Shown here in pieces: positions 1 to 6,053 of a stretch of DNA of 7,602 nucleotides (its first letter is position 1; each line of letters starts with the position of its first letter). The position numbers and the translations under genes are program-made. The stretch spans positions 1 through 7,602 of the forward strand of contig CAMAQQ010000056.1 of assembly GCA_945860575.1 (NCBI GenBank), written 5' to 3'. The DNA is from Ferrithrix thermotolerans DSM 19514 (GTDB taxonomy: Bacteria; Actinomycetota; Acidimicrobiia; Acidimicrobiales; Ilumatobacteraceae). Under the pieces are notes generated by a model. It was given only the letters and a program-made list of their open reading frames with translations. It ran no database searches and was not told the DNA's origin.

Positions 1-177
1 ACCGTCGAACTTGAAATTGCAAACACCGAACCTGGGCTACAAGGTGACAGAGTTTCTGGCGGTCGCAAGTCGGCTACTTTGCAAACCGGCAAAGTTATTC
101 AGGTGCCGTTGTTTGTGAACATTGGTGACCGGGTCAAAGTTGACACACGATCAGGCGAATATATAACGAGAGTGTGA
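1..177 (+). CDS. efp: Elongation factor P, C-terminal fragment (5' end outside window)
   Basis: The first reading frame gives 58 residues and then TGA at 175-177. EF-P binds the ribosome between the P and E sites and relieves stalling at polyproline stretches. What is visible is the C-terminal OB-fold (domain III) with the family signature: a GDRVSGG turn, then KSATLQTGKVIQVPLFV, then INxGD-type residues and the typical ending GEYITRV. The N-terminal domain with the modifiable tip residue lies upstream of the window, so the modification type cannot be judged. The stop overlaps the start of nusB by one base, and efp directly before nusB is the standard actinobacterial order. The identification is secure; only the C-terminus is seen. 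Confidence 0.95.
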   Translation, partial: TVELEIANTEPGLQGDRVSGGRKSATLQTGKVIQVPLFVNIGDRVKVDTRSGEYITRV

Positions 178-605
178 TGGCGTCTACCCGCAATTCAAAA
201 CCGGGCGAGGATGTTCGCAGTTCAGCACGTGAGCGAGCCGTGCATTTTTTGTATGAGGCCGAATCACGGAGCCTGCCTGTTTCTGAAATCATTGCGGCTC
301 AAATACTTGCCGTCGATGATTTAGTTTCTCTTCTCACATCTGGTGTTGCATCTCGCCAAAGCCAACTAGACGAGATGATTACCGAATACTCGCACACCTG
401 GACAATTCATCGCATGCCAGCGATTGATCGGAATGTTCTACGACTGGCGATTTACGAACTTTTAGATCGTCCTGAGGTTCCCGTGGCGGTCATCATCAAC
501 GAGGCAGTAGAACTCGCTAAACGCTTTTCGACGGAAGAATCCGGTCGATATGTAAACGGTGTACTATCGGCAATTGCCAAGCAGGTTCGTTCAAAGGGCG
601 TTTAA
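177..605 (+). CDS. nusB: Transcription antitermination factor NusB
   Basis: This encodes about 142 residues, the usual NusB length. NusB pairs with NusE (ribosomal protein S10) on boxA RNA and supports antitermination, chiefly of rRNA operons. Family features are an arginine-rich N-terminal helix (SARERAVHFLYEAE, about residues 16-29), the central W...H.MPAIDRNVLRLAIYELL block (about 75-96), and the C-terminal VIINEAVELAKRFS plus GRYVNGVL block (about 106-130). I chose ATG 177 because it overlaps the efp TGA and leaves a weak GAGAG (168-172) at 4 bases. An in-frame GTG at 174, adding one residue, is an alternative but sits only 1 base from that GAGAG. Translation is probably coupled to efp. 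Confident as to family; the start is uncertain by one codon. Confidence 0.95.
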   Translation: MASTRNSKPGEDVRSSARERAVHFLYEAESRSLPVSEIIAAQILAVDDLVSLLTSGVASRQSQLDEMITEYSHTWTIHRMPAIDRNVLRLAIYELLDRPEVPVAVIINEAVELAKRFSTEESGRYVNGVLSAIAKQVRSKGV

Positions 606-642
606 TACGAAACGATTTCTGGATAATTTGGGCGATCGTGTC

Positions 643-649
643 AAGGGGG
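643..649 (+). promoter_or_regulatory. Ribosome binding site that decides the start of the DUF2079 gene
   Basis: AAGGGGG lies 5 bases before GTG 655. The open frame extends back to a GTG at 559 inside nusB, but that start has no comparable purine run and would force a 47-base overlap and a hydrophilic leader. This site favours 655. The 49 bases between the nusB stop and 655 show no terminator-like hairpin, so transcription from nusB may continue into this gene. Confidence 0.6.
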
Positions 650-654
650 CCACC

Positions 655-2058
655 GTGTGGGAGGTCGTAACGGCGGCGATGATGGCCGTTGTAGGTTTCT
701 ATTTTGCTGCGCTAAGTGTTGAGATGCATCAAAGCCTGGCAACTTCTGCCTACGACTTCGGACTTTATGACCAGGGGATCTGGTTGTTGTCTCGGTTTCA
801 TAATCCGTTTGTGACTCTGATGGGTCGTAATTTATTTGGTGATCACACGAGCTTTATTCTGCTATTCCTAGTCCCGATCTATTGGATCATAGGTAGTACA
901 TCAACCTTGTTTGTGATTCAATCAATCGCAATCGTTGCGGGCGCGGTGCCAATATTTTTATTCACACGCAATCGTTTAGACAGTGAAGCCATGGCTACCG
1001 TGTTCGTCGCGGCGTATCTGTTGCATCCTGCAACCGTGTGGATCGCCTTAGAAAATTTTCACCCCGATGCTTTTTTGGGTGTGTTCATTGCAACCGCTCT
1101 ATACGCCGCATTTGAATCTAAATGGCGAATGTACACCGTCGCTGTCCTGCTGGCAATGAGCGTCAAAGAAGATGTCGCATTGATTCTGATTCCGTTAGGT
1201 GCCTGGGTCGCTTGGCGCAAACAGTTGAAGATTGGTCTTTTTACTGTCTTAGTTTCATTTTGGTATTCGGTACTTGCAGTTTTTGGTATCCAGCGCGGAA
1301 TCAACGGTGTGCCATTTAGGAATGGATGGCGTATCCCATTCGGTGGGGTACAGGGCACGATTGCAACTTTGTTCACTGATCCGATGGCGTTGGTGAAGTA
1401 TTTTGTCAGCGATTCGCGACCGTATTACGTTTTGCAACTTGTCGCACCAGTCGCATTCGGGTTCATTGTGTTTCCGGAGGTTGCGGCGATCGCAGGTTTG
1501 GTTATCTTTACGAATATTTTCAGTAATTTTTGGTATCAGTACCATATTGAGTATCACTATTCGTTCGTGGTGGTGCCAGTTCTCGTGATCGGCACGGTAT
1601 TTGCGATTGCCCGTCTGCGAAAAAAATTGCGTCGAATATTGGTGTTGTTTTGTGCTTTAAGCACACTGATTTGCGCATATCTCTGGTCTCCATTGCCTGG
1701 TGCGCGCACGCAAGTTTCGTACAACGGGTCGAGTAATCCCGCAGTGATTGCCGCACGCGTGGCTTTGAGCAAAATTCCAGATGATGCTGTTGTTACGGCC
1801 TATCACCCATTGACCGCACATTTAGCGCGACGTGAAAGAATTTATGCTTTCCCGGTTCCGTTTAAACGCGCCTTATATGGGATGGACGCTTTTGCATCGG
1901 GTGATATTTTGCCGTTTACGAACGACATTGAGTTCGTGGTTTTGCCTGTGGCGATGGATGAAGGTATGCAGAAAACTTGGCGAGAGGTTTCGGCGCAGTT
2001 CGCAATTTCTTACGCCAATGAATGGTGGATCGTCTATCAACGCAAAATTGCGGGCTAA
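655..2058 (+). CDS. DUF2079 family polytopic membrane protein
   Basis: With GTG 655 as start, the product is about 467 residues with roughly nine or ten hydrophobic segments (about 3-22, 65-83, 84-104, 112-131, 140-153, 160-187, 193-212, 258-284, 301-320, 326-344) and a more polar C-terminal domain (about 350-467). DUF2079 hallmarks are present: FGLYDQGIW (35-43), GDHTS (62-66), FHPDAF (135-140), KEDVAL (171-176), an aromatic/His-rich QYHIEYHYSF (295-304), and a C-terminal IPDDAVVTAYHPLTAHLARR segment (374-393). The family has no settled biochemical role. The fold resembles GT-C glycosyltransferases, with an acidic residue in the first external loop (Asp39 here would be the candidate), so a lipid-linked sugar transferase is possible but inferred. 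It lies 49 bases after nusB and 125 bases before pyrR, and has no obvious link to either pathway. ATG 679 and 682 are alternative starts. Confidence 0.85.
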   Translation: MWEVVTAAMMAVVGFYFAALSVEMHQSLATSAYDFGLYDQGIWLLSRFHNPFVTLMGRNLFGDHTSFILLFLVPIYWIIGSTSTLFVIQSIAIVAGAVPIFLFTRNRLDSEAMATVFVAAYLLHPATVWIALENFHPDAFLGVFIATALYAAFESKWRMYTVAVLLAMSVKEDVALILIPLGAWVAWRKQLKIGLFTVLVSFWYSVLAVFGIQRGINGVPFRNGWRIPFGGVQGTIATLFTDPMALVKYFVSDSRPYYVLQLVAPVAFGFIVFPEVAAIAGLVIFTNIFSNFWYQYHIEYHYSFVVVPVLVIGTVFAIARLRKKLRRILVLFCALSTLICAYLWSPLPGARTQVSYNGSSNPAVIAARVALSKIPDDAVVTAYHPLTAHLARRERIYAFPVPFKRALYGMDAFASGDILPFTNDIEFVVLPVAMDEGMQKTWREVSAQFAISYANEWWIVYQRKIAG

Positions 2059-2107
2059 CACGAGCGCGAATTCTTAGATCACAGCGCCAACGAGTTGAAG
2101 CGCGTGC

Positions 2108-2113
2108 TATATT
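2108..2113 (+). promoter_or_regulatory. Possible -10 box of a pyr operon promoter
   Basis: TATATT lies in the AT-richer part of the 125-base gap ahead of pyrR and upstream of the PyrR element, so a transcript starting near 2120 would carry the whole element. No good -35 box is seen at the proper distance (about 2085-2090 reads GCGCCA-like). The call rests on position and the hexamer alone. The operon may instead, or also, be read through from nusB and the DUF2079 gene. Confidence 0.25.
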
Positions 2114-2142
2114 TGGGGCGGTTTAAGTTCAGTATTTATCAA

Positions 2143-2173
2143 CCGTAAATTGAGTCCTGTGAGGCTCGGACGG
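2143..2173 (+). promoter_or_regulatory. PyrR-binding RNA element in the pyr leader
   Basis: Bases 2153-2166 read AGTCCTGTGAGGCT, matching all 14 positions of the PyrR recognition consensus ARUCCNGNGAGGYU. They fold as expected: A2153-U2166, G2154-C2165, bulged U2155, C2156-G2164, C2157-G2163, with loop UGUGA, and G2152-C2167 extending the stem. A lower stem forms between CCGU (2143-2146) and ACGG (2170-2173), separated from the upper one by an asymmetric A-rich internal bulge (2147-2151). This upper stem, purine-rich bulge and lower stem layout is the known binding loop. G2172 and G2173 of the lower stem are also the first bases of the pyrR ribosome binding site, and no U-tract terminator follows. 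This fits translational repression, as described for Mycobacterium smegmatis, rather than the Bacillus-type attenuator. Confidence 0.82.
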
Positions 2174-2178
2174 AAGGG
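2172..2178 (+). promoter_or_regulatory. pyrR ribosome binding site, partly inside the PyrR element
   Basis: GGAAGGG lies 5 bases before the TTG at 2184 and is the best purine run in the gap. Its first two bases pair in the lower stem of the PyrR element, so PyrR binding would be expected to hinder ribosome access. It supports TTG 2184 over ATG 2223, which has only a GAGG placed 2 bases away. Confidence 0.65.
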
Positions 2179-2183
2179 CTATT

Positions 2184-2735
2184 TTGAGTATTAGCGCGAG
2201 TCAAAACACCCCGCATGAGGTGATGAGTGCAACCGATGTGCGTCGCGCAATTGTTCGCATCGCTCACGAAATCATCGAGCGCAATCACGGTGTTGAAGGA
2301 CTCGCAATTGTTGGTCTGCAACGCGGTGGTACATGGATCGCCGAGGCGATAACCAAGCAGATCAATGAAATTGAGAGTTCTGTGATCGTTCCTGTTGGGG
2401 CGCTGGATGTCAGTCTGCATCGCGATGACATTGGACTTCGGCCAGTTTCGCTTGGTGCGATTACCGATATTCGGTTTGATTTAACCGGTGCGACGGTCGT
2501 GCTCGTAGATGATGTGCTGTTTACCGGACGAACTGTACGTGCCGCAATGGAAGGACTGAATAATTTCGGTCGCCCGCGGGCGGTGCAACTTGCGGTTCTG
2601 ATCGATCGTGGTCACCGTGAACTTCCGATCCGCCCCGATTTTGTCGGCAAGAATCTGCCTACACAACACGATGATGATGTCTCGGCAACTAGTGATGGCG
2701 TGCGGATAACAGCAATGAATACGAGTAACAAGTGA
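2184..2735 (+). CDS. pyrR: PyrR, pyrimidine operon regulator / uracil phosphoribosyltransferase
   Basis: The product is about 183 residues, a normal length. PyrR binds pyr leader RNA in response to UMP/UTP, and many members also convert uracil plus PRPP to UMP. It has a type I phosphoribosyltransferase fold with the PRPP motif VVLVDDVLFTGRT (105-117), the LDVSLHRDD segment (74-82) and the family block RGHRELPIRPDFVGKNLPT (142-160). The N-terminal helix RRAIVRIAHEIIE (20-32) is typical. The usual TRG of the early loop reads RGG here (GLQRGGTW, 44-51), closer to a minority form of the family. Start TTG 2184 is chosen for its ribosome binding site and because mycobacterial PyrR has a similar N-terminal extension before a matching MSA-DV stretch; ATG 2223 would drop 13 residues. 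It ends in a 4-base GTGA overlap with pyrB and is probably autoregulated through the element at 2143-2173. Confidence 0.95.
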   Translation: MSISASQNTPHEVMSATDVRRAIVRIAHEIIERNHGVEGLAIVGLQRGGTWIAEAITKQINEIESSVIVPVGALDVSLHRDDIGLRPVSLGAITDIRFDLTGATVVLVDDVLFTGRTVRAAMEGLNNFGRPRAVQLAVLIDRGHRELPIRPDFVGKNLPTQHDDDVSATSDGVRITAMNTSNK

Positions 2736-3667
2736 AGCATCTGCGAAGCATCGACGAACTTGGCGCCAATGGTTTGTTGCAACTATTGCAGTTGACAGAT
2801 CACATGGCGGAAATCAATCAAAGGCCCGTGCCCAAAGTTCCGGCGTTGCGTGGTCGGACTGTCGCAAGTTTATTTTTTGAAGACTCAACTCGAACTCGCC
2901 TGAGTTTCGAGACGGCAGCGAAAAGACTTTCTGCCGACACTCTGACTTTTAATGTTTCAACTTCAAGCGTCAACAAGGGCGAATCGTTGCGCGATACCGT
3001 TGCCACGATCACAGATATGGGCGTCGACGCTTTTGTCGTACGACACAAATCGGTGGGCATCCCGTGGCAAATAGAACAATGGACGAAAGCCTCAATCATT
3101 AATGCTGGTGACGGGGCACATCAACACCCAACTCAAGCGTTGGTTGATTGCTACACAATTCGCGAAGCCACGCACACGACAAGATTTGACGGGATGCAAA
3201 TAACAATCGTCGGAGATATTAAGCACTCGCGTGTAGCGCGCAGCAACATTCAGGCGTTTTCAATGTTGGGAGCCAAAGTTACCCTCGTCGCACCGCCGAC
3301 TTTGTTGCCACCCGATGTCTCACACTGGCCAGTCGAAGTGAATCACCACCTTGATGAAGTCATACCAACAAGCGATGTGTTGTATATGTTGCGTCTGCAA
3401 AGCGAGAGAATGTCCCAGGGGCATGTGCCAACCCTGCGTGAATATTCAGAGCAATACGGTCTGACTCAAAAGCGTGTGGCAACGCTCAGAGATTCGGCGT
3501 TAGTGATGCATCCAGGGCCAATGAATCGTGGCGTTGAAATGCAGATTGACCCTTCTGATGTCAAAAACTCTTTGATTCATCGTCAAGTTGCCAATGGTGT
3601 TTCTGTGCGGATGGCAGTGCTGTTTGATTTGTTAGGCAGTGGCGCGAATCTTGGTGGTCAAGCATGA
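2732..3667 (+). CDS. pyrB: Aspartate carbamoyltransferase, catalytic chain
   Basis: The product is 311 residues, the standard length. It condenses carbamoyl phosphate with L-aspartate to N-carbamoyl-aspartate, the committed step of UMP synthesis, in the cytoplasm as a trimer-based enzyme. The carbamoyl-phosphate loop STRTR is at 52-56 within FFEDSTRTRLSFE. The mobile-loop lysine falls in NKGES (81-85), GAHQHPTQ is at 128-135, the aspartate-domain GDIKHSRVARSN at 161-172, and HPGPMNRGVE at 260-269. All expected active-site blocks are intact. No regulatory-chain gene (pyrI) follows, as is usual in Actinobacteria. The GTG start overlaps the pyrR stop by 4 bases and no strong ribosome binding site precedes it, so translation is probably coupled to pyrR. 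The 3' end overlaps pyrC by 4 bases. Confidence 0.97.
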   Translation: MKHLRSIDELGANGLLQLLQLTDHMAEINQRPVPKVPALRGRTVASLFFEDSTRTRLSFETAAKRLSADTLTFNVSTSSVNKGESLRDTVATITDMGVDAFVVRHKSVGIPWQIEQWTKASIINAGDGAHQHPTQALVDCYTIREATHTTRFDGMQITIVGDIKHSRVARSNIQAFSMLGAKVTLVAPPTLLPPDVSHWPVEVNHHLDEVIPTSDVLYMLRLQSERMSQGHVPTLREYSEQYGLTQKRVATLRDSALVMHPGPMNRGVEMQIDPSDVKNSLIHRQVANGVSVRMAVLFDLLGSGANLGGQA

Positions 3668-4944
3668 GCAAGTCGGTCGTGATCAAAGGCGGAACAATTC
3701 TTAACCAAGATGGTGAATTGCGTGCCGATGTAAAAATCGAAAATGAGAAAATAATTGAAGTCGGAAAAAATCTAAAAGCCGATATCGAACTTGACGCCAG
3801 TGGTTGCATCGTGACGAGTGGTTTTGTTGATCTGCATGCGCATTTGCGTGAGCCCGGCAAAGAAGAAGCCGAGACAATTGAGACGGGCAGTCGCGCGGGC
3901 GCACTTGGCGGTTACACGGCATTGGTTGCAATGCCAAATACTGATCCACCACAAGATTCTGTAGCGGTGATTGATTTTGTACGCGAGCAAGGTAAGCGTG
4001 CGGGGCTTGTTGATGTGATCCCAAGTGGGTGCATCACGCTCGGTCGACAAGGAGAAACTTTGGCTCCGATGGCTGAACTCTCACAGGCGGGTGTGAAGTT
4101 TTTTACCGACGATGGTTTTGGCGTGCAAGACGCTTCGCTGATGCGTCGAGCGCTTGAATATGCCAGAGGTCTTGGAGTTACGCTCGCCCAACATTGCGAA
4201 GTTGCCGAACTCACCAAAGGCGCGGTGATGAGCGAATGTCAGTGTTGCACAGATCTTGGTTTGCCAGGCTGGCCTGCGATCGCCGAAGAGTTGATGGTCT
4301 TTCGCGATATAGAACTTGTGAGAATTACAGGTGCGACGATGCATTTCTTGCACTTGTCAACTGCTCGTAGCGTCGAACTTGTTCGTGCTGCAAAACGCGA
4401 TGGCCTGCCGATTACTGCCGAAGTAACACCGCACCATTTGTCACTGACACAAGAACTTATGGCTTCATATGACCCTGTGTACAAGGTCAATCCGCCGCTT
4501 CGTTCAATTGAAGATATTCGAGCGCTGAAACTTGGTTTGCTAGACGGCACGATTGATGCGATTGCTACTGATCACGCGCCTCATCCTCGCCGTGACAAAG
4601 AAATGTCACTCGACATGGCGCCACCTGGGATGCTCGGTCTTGAAACTGCGCTTGGCGTCGTCTTGGCGTTCGGCGACTTAGAGATAAAAGACGCAGTGGC
4701 GTTGTTGAGTTGGAACCCAGCGCGAATCGCCAAAGTAGATAATGCCCACGGACGCCCGATATCAGCAACCGAGCCTGCAAATATATGTGTTTTTGATCCA
4801 GAATTATCGTGGAGTGTCGATCTGCAAAGGCTGGCGAGCAAAAGCACTAATTCGCCCTATGTTGGTCGGACACTTCGTGGCAAAGTTCGTCACACTATTT
4901 TTAAAGGCACACCAACAGTGATCGATGGGCAAGCGCAAAAATGA
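3664..4944 (+). CDS. pyrC: Dihydroorotase, class I type
   Basis: The product is 426 residues, typical of the long class I (pyrC/multifunctional-type) enzymes rather than the shorter E. coli type. It reversibly cyclises N-carbamoyl-aspartate to dihydroorotate. Zinc-ligand positions are complete: His58 and His60 in VDLHAHLREPG, Asp150 in FTDDG, His177 in QHCE, His230 in FLHLS and Asp303 in ATDHAPH, at nearly the same spacing as the Aquifex aeolicus enzyme. Arg62 and Asn92 (MPNT) are the likely substrate contacts. The C-terminal part returns to the small beta domain of amidohydrolases. The ATG overlaps the pyrB stop (ATGA) with a GGTGG at about 6 bases. The 3' end overlaps carA by 4 bases, leaving no room for the membrane-protein gene found between pyrC and carA in mycobacteria. 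Bifunctional ATCase-DHOase complexes are known in other bacteria, but nothing here shows one. Confidence 0.97.
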   Translation: MSKSVVIKGGTILNQDGELRADVKIENEKIIEVGKNLKADIELDASGCIVTSGFVDLHAHLREPGKEEAETIETGSRAGALGGYTALVAMPNTDPPQDSVAVIDFVREQGKRAGLVDVIPSGCITLGRQGETLAPMAELSQAGVKFFTDDGFGVQDASLMRRALEYARGLGVTLAQHCEVAELTKGAVMSECQCCTDLGLPGWPAIAEELMVFRDIELVRITGATMHFLHLSTARSVELVRAAKRDGLPITAEVTPHHLSLTQELMASYDPVYKVNPPLRSIEDIRALKLGLLDGTIDAIATDHAPHPRRDKEMSLDMAPPGMLGLETALGVVLAFGDLEIKDAVALLSWNPARIAKVDNAHGRPISATEPANICVFDPELSWSVDLQRLASKSTNSPYVGRTLRGKVRHTIFKGTPTVIDGQAQK

Positions 4945-6053
4945 CGCAAATTTCAAAGGTGCGAATTAAGCCGGCGCTTCTCGTTTTGAATGACGGTTCA
5001 GTTTTTGAAGGTGAAGCAATCGGCGCTGGGTCTTCTGAAATTTCCGAACCGGTGATATCAAAAGGTGAAGTTGTTTTTCATACAGGGCTATCGGGATATC
5101 AAGAAATAATCACCGACCCTTCATATGCGGGGCAGATAATAACTTTTACCACGCCACATATTGGAAACTATGGCACGACGAATCTTGACAATGAGGCGTC
5201 AAAAGTTTTCGCACGCGGAGTGATTGTTCGCGAACTTGCGCGTCGACGAAGCAACTGGCGAAGTGACGACTCTTTGGATTCGTTTCTGAAACAAAATGAC
5301 CTCGCGGGTATCGCAGGTATCGACACGCGACGACTGACAAGATTGTTGCGAGATTCTGGTTCGATGCCCGGTGCCTTCGGCACGGCTAGCCAAGAAGAAT
5401 TGCTCAAGGTCGCGAAAAGCGAAAAAGGCACCGCCGGCAAAAACCTAGTCGCCCAAGTCACGACAACCAAGAGTTACATTCACGGCAGTGGCAAATTTAC
5501 GGTGGTTGCGTATGACTTTGGTATCAAGACGACGATGTTGAATTGTCTGGCCGAGTTCGCAACCGTGTATGTTGTTCCGGCGACGACGACTGCCGAACAG
5601 GTGATGGCGTTATCACCAAACGGAATCTTTTTGTCCAATGGTCCTGGTGATCCCGAGATGGTGCATGGTGCCCCGGCAACGATTCGTGAATTACTTGGCA
5701 CGGGTATCCCACTGTTCGGGATATGTCTCGGACATCAACTGCTGGCACTTGCTCTTGGTGGCAAGACATATAAGTTGCCGTTCGGTCATCATGGGGCGAA
5801 TCATCCTGTGCGAAATATCGCGACTAATTCAGTCGAGATCACCAGTCAGAACCATAATTTTTGTGTTGATGCAGATTCGTTGGCGACTAAGGCCGATGTC
5901 ACGCACATTAATTTAAATGACAACACCAATGAAGGTTTGCGTGTTCGTGGCGCCAACGCATTTAGTGTGCAGTATCACCCAGAAGCCGGACCGGGCCCGC
6001 ACGACAGTCGATATCTTTTTTCGCAATTTGTTCAGATGATGGATCGCAAATAA
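4941..6053 (+). CDS. carA: Carbamoyl-phosphate synthase small (glutaminase) chain
   Basis: The product is 370 residues, within the usual range. It hydrolyses glutamine and channels ammonia to CarB. The N-terminal CarA-specific domain shows LNDGSVFEGEAIG (16-28), GEVVFHTGLSGYQEIITDPSYAG (42-64, in part) and GNYG (75-78). The class I glutamine amidotransferase domain follows: FLSNGPGDP (230-238), nucleophile Cys262 in GICLGHQ, SQNHNF (302-307), and triad residues His346 and Glu348 in QYHPEAGPGP. All three triad residues sit seven positions before their E. coli counterparts (269, 353, 355), so the enzyme appears active. It begins with a 4-base ATGA overlap with pyrC and ends with a TAATG overlap with carB, fitting equimolar synthesis of the two chains. 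Confidence 0.97.
   Translation: MTQISKVRIKPALLVLNDGSVFEGEAIGAGSSEISEPVISKGEVVFHTGLSGYQEIITDPSYAGQIITFTTPHIGNYGTTNLDNEASKVFARGVIVRELARRRSNWRSDDSLDSFLKQNDLAGIAGIDTRRLTRLLRDSGSMPGAFGTASQEELLKVAKSEKGTAGKNLVAQVTTTKSYIHGSGKFTVVAYDFGIKTTMLNCLAEFATVYVVPATTTAEQVMALSPNGIFLSNGPGDPEMVHGAPATIRELLGTGIPLFGICLGHQLLALALGGKTYKLPFGHHGANHPVRNIATNSVEITSQNHNFCVDADSLATKADVTHINLNDNTNEGLRVRGANAFSVQYHPEAGPGPHDSRYLFSQFVQMMDRK

Noticed and set aside
559..654. N-terminal extension of the DUF2079 frame back into nusB, starting at GTG 559
   Set aside because: It would overlap nusB by 47 bases, adds a hydrophilic basic stretch not typical of the family, and lacks the ribosome binding site that GTG 655 has.
1059..1557. Overlapping minus-strand frames of about 100 residues opposite the DUF2079 gene
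   Set aside because: Their composition is like a complement shadow, with no motif, and the sense frame is a clear family member over the same bases.
2063..2108. Possible hairpin (AGCGCG with CGCGTGCT) after the DUF2079 gene as a terminator
   Set aside because: The stem needs a two-base bulge, the loop exceeds 30 bases, and only a short ATATTT follows, so it is not a credible intrinsic terminator.
2159..2184. Bacillus-type attenuator after the PyrR element
   Set aside because: GGGCTATTTTG resembles the end of a terminator, but no upstream AGCCC strand exists to pair with GGGCT, so no terminator stem can form.
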